12,317 nt of DNA, from assembly GCA_938029515.1 (NCBI GenBank), contig CALJAQ010000182.1, positions 1-12,317 of the forward strand. The letters are read 5' to 3'. Origin of the DNA: an uncultured Nitrososphaerales archaeon. GTDB lineage: Archaea > Thermoproteota > Nitrososphaeria > Nitrososphaerales > JAAOZN01. The notes below the pieces were generated by a model. That model was given only the letters and a program-made list of their open reading frames with translations, was not told the origin of the DNA and made no database searches. A program made the position numbers and the translations under genes. Numbering within the stretch: the first letter of the stretch is position 1; each line of letters starts with the position of its first letter. Positions 1-6,561 of the stretch are shown here, one piece after another.

Positions 1-305
1 CTCCTGTTTATCTAATATCTTTGCAGCTCAAATCAGGTTTTTGAGTAGCTTTTCATACACCTTGATGCGTTCTAAGAGGGGGGTCTACCTAAGTTGTCTT
101 TTGATCTGTTGGAGTAGTTGTTTTTGAAGCCTTCGGCGTTAAGTATGGAGGTCTATAATGAGTCTAGATTTGCCCTAGATGTATGGAGGTTGTAAGGCAC
201 GATATGGGTGAGTGAATCTTCTGCGTAGCGATTGTAGAAGAAGGTTAAACGCGTACCTACAATAGAAGAAAGATTAATAAATTATTAAGGTTTCCATATT
301 AGTGC
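1..305. other. Gene-free left flank
   Basis: I see no intact coding region here. On the minus strand one frame (about 1-140) reads as a helix-rich, Lys/Gln/Leu-rich peptide interrupted by two in-frame stops; it may be a coding remnant or chance. The 10-base string GTATGGAGGT occurs twice (143-152 and 180-189). ATTGTAG at 231-237 is the inverse of CTACAAT at 257-263, giving a weak inverted repeat with a 19-base spacer. The last 35 bases hold the likely promoter of the MNT gene. Confidence 0.5.
274..289 (+). promoter_or_regulatory. Probable TATA box for the MNT-HEPN operon
   Basis: An A/T-only stretch (TTAATAAATTATTAA) is centred about 25 bases before the ATG at 306. That is the distance expected between an archaeal TATA box and the transcription start, so the transcript is probably leaderless or nearly so. 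No Shine-Dalgarno sequence precedes the ATG, which fits. Inferred from spacing and composition only. Confidence 0.45.
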
Positions 306-1049
306 ATGTGGGCTCCTAGGCGGCTCAGCGAATATTACTCTAAACTTTATGTGAAGTTCGGCCAGGAATTGTTTACGTTTAATGATGCTGCAGACGCTTT
401 ATCGCTTGATAAGAATAACCTCTCCGTAGCATTCAGCAAACTTCACACTAAGAGGGTTCTGCTGATTTTTAGCCGCGGAAAACCTAGGGTTTATAGGCTT
501 TTAGATCCTGAGAATGTCGTCTTCTTAGCCTCAGGAATGGTTAAGAACTTTGATAAAATTGCTCAAGAGAGGTACCTTAAGCTTATACTAGGCTGCCTTC
601 GTGTACTCATGAAAACTATAACGCTGGATTCGTTTGCTGTTTACGGATCTGTTGCACGTGGCAACGCATCAAGCTACAGCGACGTAGACATACTTCTGGT
701 TTCAAATTCACTTCAGGGAAGTTTAGGCTCTCGAATCGAGCAGCTTATTCCTGTAGAGGATAGGTTGTCAGAAGAGCTTATGTGGCTTAGGGAGCACGGA
801 ATCTACACCTCCATAAGCTTCTACCCTCTTAGGAGGGATGAAGCACAGAGGCTTCCACTTCTGTTTCTAGATTTAACAGAGGAGGCAATACTCCTTTATG
901 ATAAAGAGGGTTTTCTCGAAGCGCTGCTGCTAGAGCTTAAGACAAAGCTGCTAAGAAAAGGTGTTAAGAAGTTCACAGTAGACAAAAAACACTGGTACTG
1001 GGACTTAAAACCCGACTACAGATTTGGTGATAGAGTTGAGGTTACATAA
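306..1049 (+). CDS. MNT-type nucleotidyltransferase with N-terminal winged helix
   Basis: The 247-residue protein has an N-terminal winged-helix-like segment (about residues 20-68) followed by a minimal nucleotidyltransferase (MNT) domain. The signature is clear: Y-G-S-V-A-R-G at 113-119 and S-D-V-D at 125-128, giving the two Asp residues D126 and D128 that bind metal in this polymerase-beta superfamily. The strand expected to hold the third carboxylate (about 167-174, YTSISFYP) has no acidic residue, so catalysis may be weak or lost. It overlaps the following HEPN gene by about 23 bases in another frame, the usual arrangement of MNT-HEPN modules, where the MNT protein is generally the antitoxin and can AMPylate the HEPN toxin. 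The N-terminal DNA-binding segment suggests autoregulation (inference). The ATG at 306 is chosen because a TATA-like box lies about 25 bases upstream. Confidence 0.85.
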   Translation: MWAPRRLSEYYSKLYVKFGQELFTFNDAADALSLDKNNLSVAFSKLHTKRVLLIFSRGKPRVYRLLDPENVVFLASGMVKNFDKIAQERYLKLILGCLRVLMKTITLDSFAVYGSVARGNASSYSDVDILLVSNSLQGSLGSRIEQLIPVEDRLSEELMWLREHGIYTSISFYPLRRDEAQRLPLLFLDLTEEAILLYDKEGFLEALLLELKTKLLRKGVKKFTVDKKHWYWDLKPDYRFGDRVEVT

Positions 1050-1470
1050 GGTTGCAAGAGCCCGCCTTCGGCAAGCTGAGGCCAGGCTTAAAGATGCTGG
1101 CGAAGCTTTCCTTAGTTGTAATTATCCGTACGCTGTAAGGTTAAGCCAAGAGTGTGTTGAATTGTCGTTAAAGGCGGTGCTAAAGGCTGTTGGCATAGAG
1201 TATCCTAAAATACACGATGTATCAGATGTGATGCTGCTAATCGAAGATAGGTTCCCAAGCTGGTTCAAGGCGGAAATAGAGTTCCTGAGAGAGTCAAGCA
1301 AGATTCTAGTCAAAAAGAGGGAAATAAGCCTCTATGGAGGGGAGGAAGCCTTCCTCACACCAGAGGAGGTCATCGATAAAAGAGATGCTGAGGACGCTGT
1401 CAAAAGGGCTGATAAAACGTACAGTTTATGTGACAAACTTGTAGCTGAAATTGAAAAAGGGAATGACTAA
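1027..1470 (+). CDS. HEPN-domain protein, partner of the MNT gene
   Basis: This all-helical protein of about 147 residues matches the archaeal HEPN family: a first helix rich in Arg/Ala/Glu, the segment N-Y-P-Y-A-V-R-L-S-Q-E-C-V-E-L-S-L-K-A (about 33-51), a histidine in K-I-H-D-V (about 62-66), and a C-terminal helix with repeated D-A-E-D-A. The RX4-6H motif of HEPN ribonucleases is not visible. The equivalent place has R-E-I-S-L-Y-G-G (about 99-106), the R...YG form seen in many archaeal HEPN proteins, so RNase activity cannot be assumed. There is no ATG near the N-terminus. The start is GTG at 1027, or the adjacent TTG at 1024; both lie inside the end of the MNT gene, so translation is probably coupled. 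Toxin role is inferred from pairing and family. Confidence 0.8.
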   Translation: MIELRLHKVARARLRQAEARLKDAGEAFLSCNYPYAVRLSQECVELSLKAVLKAVGIEYPKIHDVSDVMLLIEDRFPSWFKAEIEFLRESSKILVKKREISLYGGEEAFLTPEEVIDKRDAEDAVKRADKTYSLCDKLVAEIEKGND

Positions 1471-1698
1471 TTTAAACATTAAAGCGGTTAAGCCCATAAA
1501 CCTATTACCATAAGACCCTCTCCCTATTTTGATAAAATTGATTTCTTTGACATACAGTTGAAGAATCGGAATTAGAATAGGGGTGTAGGTATGTCTCAGA
1601 GCTTCGTTAAACTTCATAAGCCTTTTACCTTGCCGATTGAATAGGCAAGAAACGCAGCTTTAAGCACCTACACTCCTCTCTAGAGCGATCTAGTCAAA
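1471..1698. other. Convergent intergenic spacer
   Basis: This spacer lies between the HEPN gene (+) and the membrane-protein gene (-). I see no convincing coding frame or RNA gene. CTTGCC at 1629-1634 and GGCAAG at 1644-1649 can form a 6-base-pair stem with a 9-base loop, but no T-run follows on either strand, so I do not call it a terminator. Confidence 0.4.
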
Positions 1699-2235
1699 CT
1701 AACCTTCACTCATACCGAACCTGCAGAGTATTCTCCTCCAGATAAGCGCCGCTAGCCAACCAGCTAAAGCGCCGCTTACAGTGCCTGTAAGTAGAATAGT
1801 GATCTCTAATATGGGGTTCCTTGGTAGGAGGCCTAATGTGAAGGCTGTGACGTAGTATGAGAGAAGCCCAACGAGCCCGGTGCTGACGGTCGCCGATAAA
1901 ACAAGCCTACCCGACTTAATAGCGGCTTTAGAGGATCTGACTCTAAGTAGGCTTGAGAGGTAGTCGACGAGCAGACCGTAGATGAATGCAAACAGGATCG
2001 TAAGTGGGGCAAATGACGGTCTAAAGAGAGTTGTTAAGAGCCCTCCAACAACCGCGACATAGGTTGCACCAAGCCGCCCAAGCAGTAGATAGCCTAGAGT
2101 GAGCATAAGGGCTTGAACCACAACAGCGGCCTTATCGATAGGTGTGGGTAAAGCGGTCTTCGAAGCGAATATGAGGGTAGCGAGTAGGGTTGCCAGAGCC
2201 AGGCGGCGAGTATTTGACTTAACATTCAACCTCAT
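1699..2235 (-). CDS. Small integral membrane protein, ECF transporter S-component-like
   Basis: The product of about 178 residues is strongly hydrophobic, with five or six predicted membrane segments and short basic loops (for example LLRVRSSKAAIKSGR). The organisation (basic N-terminus, first helix with A-S-K, then a long run of short helices with G-R-L-G-A and G-L-L-T-T motifs) resembles the substrate-binding S component of ECF vitamin transporters, but I cannot name a substrate and the family call is tentative. A longer frame runs upstream to 2346, but that part overlaps the radical SAM gene and has no membrane character. The ATG at 2235 directly follows an AGAGGTG ribosome-binding sequence; TTG at 2229 is an alternative with better spacing. 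It overlaps the end of the radical SAM gene by 17 bases, so the two are cotranscribed. Its stop is TAG, with another in-frame TAG two codons later. Confidence 0.7.
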   Translation of the reverse strand: MRLNVKSNTRRLALATLLATLIFASKTALPTPIDKAAVVVQALMLTLGYLLLGRLGATYVAVVGGLLTTLFRPSFAPLTILFAFIYGLLVDYLSSLLRVRSSKAAIKSGRLVLSATVSTGLVGLLSYYVTAFTLGLLPRNPILEITILLTGTVSGALAGWLAALIWRRILCRFGMSEG

Positions 2236-3292
2236 CACCTCTGAGCCAGCATCCTGGGTCAGGTGCCAAGAGATCTCCGCTTTCCTCATAAGCCCTACCT
2301 CTGCATCCGGCGCAGACCTCTCGATGAATGCATCTGCCGCATACACCTTTAAGAAGGCTTCTTGAACGTAGCTTATGTAGAGTAGGTGAGTTATCCCAGA
2401 CTTCAGCTAACTTATCTTTACGCACGTTGCCGAGCCTGGTCTGAAGAAGCATACAGGGGATTAGATCCCCATTCGGAAGTATGGTGAGGTAGCCGCTTGG
2501 CATGCCTGCGGCGCATCCTCGCTGATAGTATGGGATTCGATGTAGGTGTGAAGCTGGGAGGTCTGTTGGGCTGATATTCTTCTCTTTGAGTATTAGGGGG
2601 TACATTGGGCAAGCAGGTACTCTTATTAGGATTGGGCAGCTGCTCTGCGCTTCAGCGAGCCAGTTCATAACCTGCCTCCGCTCATTAACCGTTAAAATAT
2701 CCTCTACGCAACGCTCCTTTACCCTCCTGACCTGGATTAAGTCGAAGAATTCAGCCGCGGTCGCGCCGCTATCAACCGCCATCTTGAGAATGGCTGGGAT
2801 TTCGTTAAGAGTGCTCCTTCTGATTACAGTATTGAACTGGAAAGGGAGACCTGCTTTCCTACAGGCTTTAACCCCTTCCATCGCCTTCATGAAGCTGCCT
2901 TCCTCTCCTCTGAAGGCGTCGTGAGTCTCTGGCTTTGCTCCATCAATAGAGATGGCGACAGCCTGAACACCCACTTTACGCATCTTCAAAGCAGCAGACT
3001 CGTCTATAAGAGTACCATTACTCCCCACAACAACCCTCAAACCCCTTGATGATGCGAAACCCACTATCTCGAAGAAGTCATCTCTACAAAGGGGCTCTCC
3101 ACCATCTAAGATTAGGAGCCTTATACCCCACTTCGCAAGCTCCTCTATAAGCGTAGCCGCCTCTTCGGTGGAGAGCTCATCTGGAGCAAATGTTTCAGAA
3201 GCGTCACTGTAGCAGTGCTTACACCTCAGATTACACCTTCTGGTTAAAGCGTACGAAAGTAGGAAAGGCGGTGGTGTCGATGTTTTAACCAA
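2219..3292 (-). CDS. Radical SAM/SPASM enzyme, AhbD/PqqE-like
   Basis: The 357-residue protein has the radical SAM cluster motif C20-x3-C24-x2-C27 (T-R-R-C-N-L-R-C-K-H-C-Y), then D-G-G-E-P-L (63-68), S-N-G-T-L (91-95) and S-I-D-G-A (115-119). The C-terminal SPASM region has cysteines at 260, 280, 318, 321, 327, 330 and 348, enough for auxiliary Fe-S clusters. The phrases S-I-D-G-A...E-T-H-D-A-F-R-G and C-G-R-C...C-A-G-C-R-G-R-A-Y-E resemble AhbD/NirJ-type heme-biosynthesis enzymes, but PqqE and peptide-maturase relatives share this architecture and no heme gene or small peptide gene is visible nearby, so the substrate is unknown. The start is TTG at 3292; a stop lies a few codons upstream and no ATG or GTG is available before the CxxxCxxC. 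It follows the Lrp gene and overlaps the membrane-protein gene. Confidence 0.88.
   Translation of the reverse strand: MVKTSTPPPFLLSYALTRRCNLRCKHCYSDASETFAPDELSTEEAATLIEELAKWGIRLLILDGGEPLCRDDFFEIVGFASSRGLRVVVGSNGTLIDESAALKMRKVGVQAVAISIDGAKPETHDAFRGEEGSFMKAMEGVKACRKAGLPFQFNTVIRRSTLNEIPAILKMAVDSGATAAEFFDLIQVRRVKERCVEDILTVNERRQVMNWLAEAQSSCPILIRVPACPMYPLILKEKNISPTDLPASHLHRIPYYQRGCAAGMPSGYLTILPNGDLIPCMLLQTRLGNVRKDKLAEVWDNSPTLHKLRSRSLLKGVCGRCIHREVCAGCRGRAYEESGDLLAPDPGCWLRGDEVEC
2236..2243 (-). promoter_or_regulatory. Ribosome-binding site deciding the membrane-protein start
   Basis: On the minus strand the sequence reads CAGAGGTG and abuts the ATG at 2235. AGGTGAT is complementary to the 3' end of archaeal 16S rRNA. 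It lies within the end of the radical SAM gene and points to a start at 2235 or at TTG 2229 rather than the far upstream ATG at 2346. Confidence 0.6.
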
Positions 3293-3317
3293 ACTACTAC
3301 ACGCTTAAGTTCTTTGC

Positions 3318-3326
3318 TCTTTTAAC
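3318..3326 (-). promoter_or_regulatory. Possible TATA box for the radical SAM gene
   Basis: On the minus strand AGTTAAAAG lies 26-34 bases before the TTG start at 3292, the spacing of a leaderless archaeal promoter. The gene could also be read through from the Lrp gene upstream. Composition and spacing are the only support. Confidence 0.35.
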
Positions 3327-3360
3327 TATTGCGCTCTAAGCTAATAATCATCTCTTTATT

Positions 3361-3373
3361 TGCTGATTCAGCA
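3361..3373. repeat. Perfect 13-base palindrome between the Lrp and radical SAM genes
   Basis: TGCTGA-T-TCAGCA is a perfect inverted repeat with a one-base centre. It begins three bases beyond the Lrp stop codon and about 35-45 bases upstream of the possible TATA box of the radical SAM gene. Symmetric dyads at that distance are typical of archaeal activator or Lrp-family binding sites. It is also a potential short hairpin at the end of the Lrp transcript. Confidence 0.5.
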
Positions 3374-3375
3374 GC

Positions 3376-3831
3376 TTAAAAAACATTAAACCTCGTTTCG
3401 ATCTTAACTAACCTAGTCGCGATCCACATCGTAACATCCCTTACACCACGAATCATCTTTATCCTCTGCTTGAGCCCATTCAGACGATCCATATCCTTTA
3501 CATGCGCAACAGCTACTACATCATACTCTCCTGTGGTCTGAAAGACGTGATGCACCTCTTCAATAAACGCTAAACCCTCTATAGCTTCATTCAAGAAGAG
3601 TGGGTCAACCTTCACTAACACAACAGCCGTAACGTTCAGACCGATCTTCCTTGGGTCAATTAGGGCTGTAATCCTAGTCACCGTTTTGTTTTCAAGTAGA
3701 CGTCTAAACCTGTATCTTACCGTCGATTCAGCAACATGCAGCCGCTTGGCCATCTCAGCGGAAGAGACTCGAGCGTTATCCTGAAGCAGCTTAAGTATGC
3801 CTCTATCCACATCATCAACCTCTGCTGACAA
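3376..3831 (-). CDS. Lrp/AsnC-family transcription regulator
   Basis: From the TTG at 3831 the product is 151 residues, the usual Lrp/AsnC size. The N-terminal helix-turn-helix starts at D-D-V-D-R-G-I-L-K-L-L-Q-D-N-A-R and includes A-E-M-A-K-R-L-H-V-A-E-S-T-V-R-Y-R-F-R-R-L. The C-terminal RAM ligand-binding and oligomerisation domain follows, with T-G-E-Y-D-V-V-A-V-A-H-V as its core strand. An in-frame ATG at 3927 would add 32 residues with no similarity to the family, and a TATA-like box sits about 30 bases before the TTG, so the shorter form is preferred. It is the first gene of a minus-strand set with the radical SAM enzyme and membrane protein, so it may regulate them and itself (inference). 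The effector cannot be read from the sequence. Confidence 0.88.
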   Translation of the reverse strand: MSAEVDDVDRGILKLLQDNARVSSAEMAKRLHVAESTVRYRFRRLLENKTVTRITALIDPRKIGLNVTAVVLVKVDPLFLNEAIEGLAFIEEVHHVFQTTGEYDVVAVAHVKDMDRLNGLKQRIKMIRGVRDVTMWIATRLVKIETRFNVF

Positions 3832-3859
3832 ATCGATATAGTAAAAGGTTAAGTAATCT

Positions 3860-3867
3860 TTATTATA
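3860..3867 (-). promoter_or_regulatory. Probable TATA box for the Lrp gene
   Basis: On the minus strand TATAATAA (within AACTATAATAAAG) lies 29-36 bases before the TTG at 3831. This supports the short Lrp product and a short or absent leader. It falls inside the hypothetical longer frame that starts at 3927, which argues against that longer start. Confidence 0.45.
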
Positions 3868-3929
3868 GTTGCTGGCGGCAGAGCAAGCTGCTTTAGATGG
3901 CGATATTCTAGCGATTAAAGTATACATCC

Positions 3930-3941
3930 AGCGTTAACGCT
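3930..3941. repeat. Perfect 12-base palindrome AGCGTTAACGCT
   Basis: AGCGTTAACGCT is fully self-complementary. It lies in the divergent spacer between the Lrp gene (-) and the 110-residue protein gene (+), about 65 bases upstream of the Lrp TATA-like box. It is a candidate operator, but a single 12-base palindrome could occur by chance. Confidence 0.4.
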
Positions 3942-4068
3942 CCACCGCCTTCTTACAAACTCATCATCAAAGAGGGCTATGTCATCTGCCAACTATAAAA
4001 GGTTAGACACTTCATCGAAATGGGAACCTTCTAACTACAGCCAGATTTAACCCATCTATTAAATAAGA

Positions 4069-4096
4069 GGTTATATTGACTCTGAGACATATAACC
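4069..4096. repeat. Inverted repeat, 8-base arms, 12-base spacer
   Basis: GGTTATAT (4069-4076) and ATATAACC (4089-4096) are exact inverses separated by 12 bases. It lies upstream of the Hef operon, with its right arm about 15-20 bases before the TATA-like box at 4111. The A/T core of each arm could itself serve as a TATA element. Symmetry and position suggest a regulator site, possibly for the neighbouring Lrp protein (inference). Confidence 0.5.
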
Positions 4097-4108
4097 CACC
4101 CTCAGAAA

Positions 4109-4121
4109 CGGTTTTTAACCG
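4109..4121 (+). promoter_or_regulatory. TATA-like box within a small inverted repeat
   Basis: CGGTT-TTT-AACCG is a 5-base inverted repeat with a 3-base centre. Its TTTTTAA core lies about 20-25 bases before the ATG at 4137, which suits a TATA box for a leaderless transcript. No ribosome-binding sequence precedes that ATG. Confidence 0.4.
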
Positions 4122-4136
4122 CTCTGTAGGAATGTT

Positions 4137-4469
4137 ATGGGGATGTCTGAGGAGAAGCTCATATCCTTTTTGAAGACCGGTTCGGATTGGGCGAGGTTGA
4201 AGACCACTGTTCCGGGTGTATTCATCCTTAAACTGCCTGCGTATAAGAGTAGCCCAGCGAGGCTTGCTGTAGAATTGAATCCTGTCGACGACTCTGGCAC
4301 ACCGACGAAGAAGAGGGGGTTGGTATTAAGGTCGTTTAATGAGCTTGAAGAATATAAGACTCTGTTTCAATACGATAAGCTCGCACCCTTGTTAAAGAGT
4401 GTCGATAAGCTGAATCCGCCTATGAAGAAGGCGGTGAAGGCTGAGGGTGAAGAAGTCTTAGAGATATAA
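4137..4469 (+). CDS. Uncharacterised 110-residue protein paired with the Hef-like helicase
   Basis: I do not recognise a named family. The protein is soluble and mixed alpha/beta: an N-terminal helix with a conserved-looking S-D-W (17-19), beta-rich middle (V-F-I-L-K-L-P, then A-R-L-A-V-E-L-N-P-V-D), a basic turn (T-P-T-K-K-R-G), a strand L-V-L-R-S and a helix beginning F-N-E-L-E-E-Y. The C-terminus is Lys/Glu-rich. No Cys cluster, signal peptide or membrane segment is present. It ends one base before the helicase ATG, so the two are almost certainly cotranscribed and a role with the helicase in DNA repair or fork processing is plausible (inference). ATG at 4137 is used; a second in-frame ATG two codons later (4143) is equally possible. 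Confidence 0.75.
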   Translation: MGMSEEKLISFLKTGSDWARLKTTVPGVFILKLPAYKSSPARLAVELNPVDDSGTPTKKRGLVLRSFNELEEYKTLFQYDKLAPLLKSVDKLNPPMKKAVKAEGEEVLEI

Positions 4470-4470
4470 T

Positions 4471-6561
4471 ATGAAGACATATGTCAGCCACCCATTAATC
4501 TACCCTTACGCGGTTGAAGAAAGGCTGTATCAGAGGAGGATCGCCCAGACCGCTTGCAGCATGAATACCCTCGCAGTCCTCCCAACAGCCCTTGGTAAGA
4601 CTGTGATATCAGCCCTCGTAGCAGCTGACATCCTCTACAACTACCCAGGTAAGAGGGTTCTAGTCATGGCGCCGACTAGGCCTCTTGTAATGCAGCATAG
4701 GGATAGCTTTCAGAGAATCATCAGGCTCCCGTCAGAAGAGTTTACGCTGCTTACAGGTAAGACAGGCGCTGAGTATAGAAGCGCCATGTGGAGCGGCCCT
4801 TCTAGAATAGTCTTCGCTACACCTCAGGTGGTGAAAAACGATATTTTAAAGAATGGGTTAACCTTAAAGGATTTTGGCTTACTTATCTTTGATGAATGCC
4901 ATAGGGCTGTGAAGGAGTATGCGTATACAGAGGTTGCGAAGCATTACGTTGAGGTTTCAGACTACCCGTTAATCCTCGGCTTAACAGCCTCCCCTGGCTC
5001 AGAGCTGGAGAGGGTAAGAGCGGTCTGTGAATCCCTCTACATAGAGCACGTTGAATACAGATCTGATGAAGATGAAGACGTGAAGCCTTACATTCAGCCA
5101 GTAGATGTTGAGTGGAGGATCGTGAAGCTTCCAATACAATATCAACCGCTCATCGACATCCTAAAGGGGGCGCTTGACTCTAATATTAAGTGGCTTCAGA
5201 GCAGAGGGTATTTGAAGAGCGTATCTAAAGGTGTAACGAAGAAGAAGCTCATCGAGTTAGGGGCTGAGTTAAGATACAATCTCGAGATGAGCATTGAAGA
5301 GGAGAGAGGGCACATATACCAAGCAATTATGTATCAAGCATCAGCGTTAACAACACTCCACATGCTCGAACTCATACAGACGCAGGGGGCACACACGTTA
5401 AAGAAGTTCATAGAGAGAATAGAGCTGGATAATAAGAGAAGCCACAGTATGATTGTGAAGCAGGAATACTATATTCACCTCACACAACTCTTAGAAGGCC
5501 CTTGTAACATAGAGCATCCAAAGATACAACTCCTTAAAAAGATATTACGTGAGCAGCTGAAGAGTAATCAGAGTTCAAGAATACTCGTCTTCACACAGTA
5601 CCGTGATACAGCCACACACCTAGTCGAAGAGTTGAATCGAGTCGAGGGTGTAAGGGCAGAGAGGTTCGTAGGCCAAGCATCAAAGATAGATGATAAAGGC
5701 TTAACACAGGAGCAGCAGGCAACACGCATACAGGATTTAAGAGTGGGCTACATAAACACACTTGTAGCAACCTCAATCGCTGAAGAAGGGTTAGACATAC
5801 CTGAAGTCGATTTAGTAGTATTCTATGAACCTATACCATCTGAGATCAGATACATTCAGAGAAGGGGGAGGACTGGGAGGAAGACAGCTGGTAAAGTCAT
5901 CATCCTCGCCGCAGAAGACACATACGATACGATCTACCTACATACATCAGAGAGGAGGGTTAAGAGGATGAAGCAGGTAATGGGGAAGCTTAACACAATA
6001 CTCAAACCCATCCTCAGATTTAGAGTAAAACCCCCGCCAACACCCATCACACCACAAGAACTCTTCAACATCTACAGCAGAGTAGGGGCGAAGCCTGAAC
6101 CCCTCACCAGCGAAAAGAAGCTGCTATCAGATATAAGTAGAGATGTCTCAAGGGCTGAGAGAGCAATATACCTCAAAATCTTGGAGAAGGGGGTGATGGG
6201 AATCGACAATGAGTCACTCTACGCAGAGATGGAGAGGGAGGGGTATAGTAGAAGCATAGTTACGGCAGCGTTAAAGAGGCTGGTGAAGAGCCAGCATATC
6301 AAAACTCAAACATCAAAGACAACGCTTCAAATCAAAGACATACCAGGAGCCAAGGTGATGACCATCACCGTAGAAAAGATCCTACCACACGCAGCCGTCG
6401 TATGGGTCGATGATAAATGGAGGGCAAGACTCCTACCTGAAAACTACCATGGGCCAAGAGAGTTGATTAGAAAGAATGGGTGCTTCAAAGCGTTATGTGA
6501 ACTATACCGCGACTCAGGAGTATTATGTGTGAAGGTGAGACAGGTCATAGAGGCGATATAA
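4471..6561 (+). CDS. hef: Hef/FANCM-like DNA helicase without XPF nuclease domain
   Basis: The 696-residue superfamily 2 helicase has motif I P-T-A-L-G-K-T (38-44), A-P-T-R-P-L (68-72), DECH (141-144), T-A-S-P-G (172-176), the Hef-type helical insertion (about 210-350), and the second RecA domain with F-T-Q-Y-R-D (374-379), A-T-S-I-A-E-E-G-L-D-I-P (433-444) and Q-R-R-G-R-T-G-R (463-470). Archaeal Hef and FANCM process stalled forks and branched DNA. Euryarchaeal Hef continues into an ERCC4 nuclease and HhH domains; here these are absent. Instead, residues about 555-620 resemble a winged helix and 628-696 form a beta-rich domain with W-R-A-R-L-L-P-E-N-Y-H-G-P-R-E-L, which I cannot assign. The ATG follows the preceding stop by one base. 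Confidence 0.92.
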   Translation: MKTYVSHPLIYPYAVEERLYQRRIAQTACSMNTLAVLPTALGKTVISALVAADILYNYPGKRVLVMAPTRPLVMQHRDSFQRIIRLPSEEFTLLTGKTGAEYRSAMWSGPSRIVFATPQVVKNDILKNGLTLKDFGLLIFDECHRAVKEYAYTEVAKHYVEVSDYPLILGLTASPGSELERVRAVCESLYIEHVEYRSDEDEDVKPYIQPVDVEWRIVKLPIQYQPLIDILKGALDSNIKWLQSRGYLKSVSKGVTKKKLIELGAELRYNLEMSIEEERGHIYQAIMYQASALTTLHMLELIQTQGAHTLKKFIERIELDNKRSHSMIVKQEYYIHLTQLLEGPCNIEHPKIQLLKKILREQLKSNQSSRILVFTQYRDTATHLVEELNRVEGVRAERFVGQASKIDDKGLTQEQQATRIQDLRVGYINTLVATSIAEEGLDIPEVDLVVFYEPIPSEIRYIQRRGRTGRKTAGKVIILAAEDTYDTIYLHTSERRVKRMKQVMGKLNTILKPILRFRVKPPPTPITPQELFNIYSRVGAKPEPLTSEKKLLSDISRDVSRAERAIYLKILEKGVMGIDNESLYAEMEREGYSRSIVTAALKRLVKSQHIKTQTSKTTLQIKDIPGAKVMTITVEKILPHAAVVWVDDKWRARLLPENYHGPRELIRKNGCFKALCELYRDSGVLCVKVRQVIEAI

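Noticed and set aside
1629..1649. Stem-loop as a transcription terminator
   Set aside because: Six-base stem with no following T-run on either strand.
2236..2346. N-terminal extension of the membrane protein to ATG 2346
   Set aside because: It lies inside the radical SAM gene, has no membrane character, and a good ribosome-binding site sits just before ATG 2235.
2144..2924. Plus-strand open frames opposite the radical SAM and membrane-protein genes
   Set aside because: The minus-strand products have clear motifs and membrane segments; these are antisense shadows.
3832..3927. 32-residue N-terminal extension of the Lrp regulator
   Set aside because: No match to the family, and the probable TATA box lies within it.
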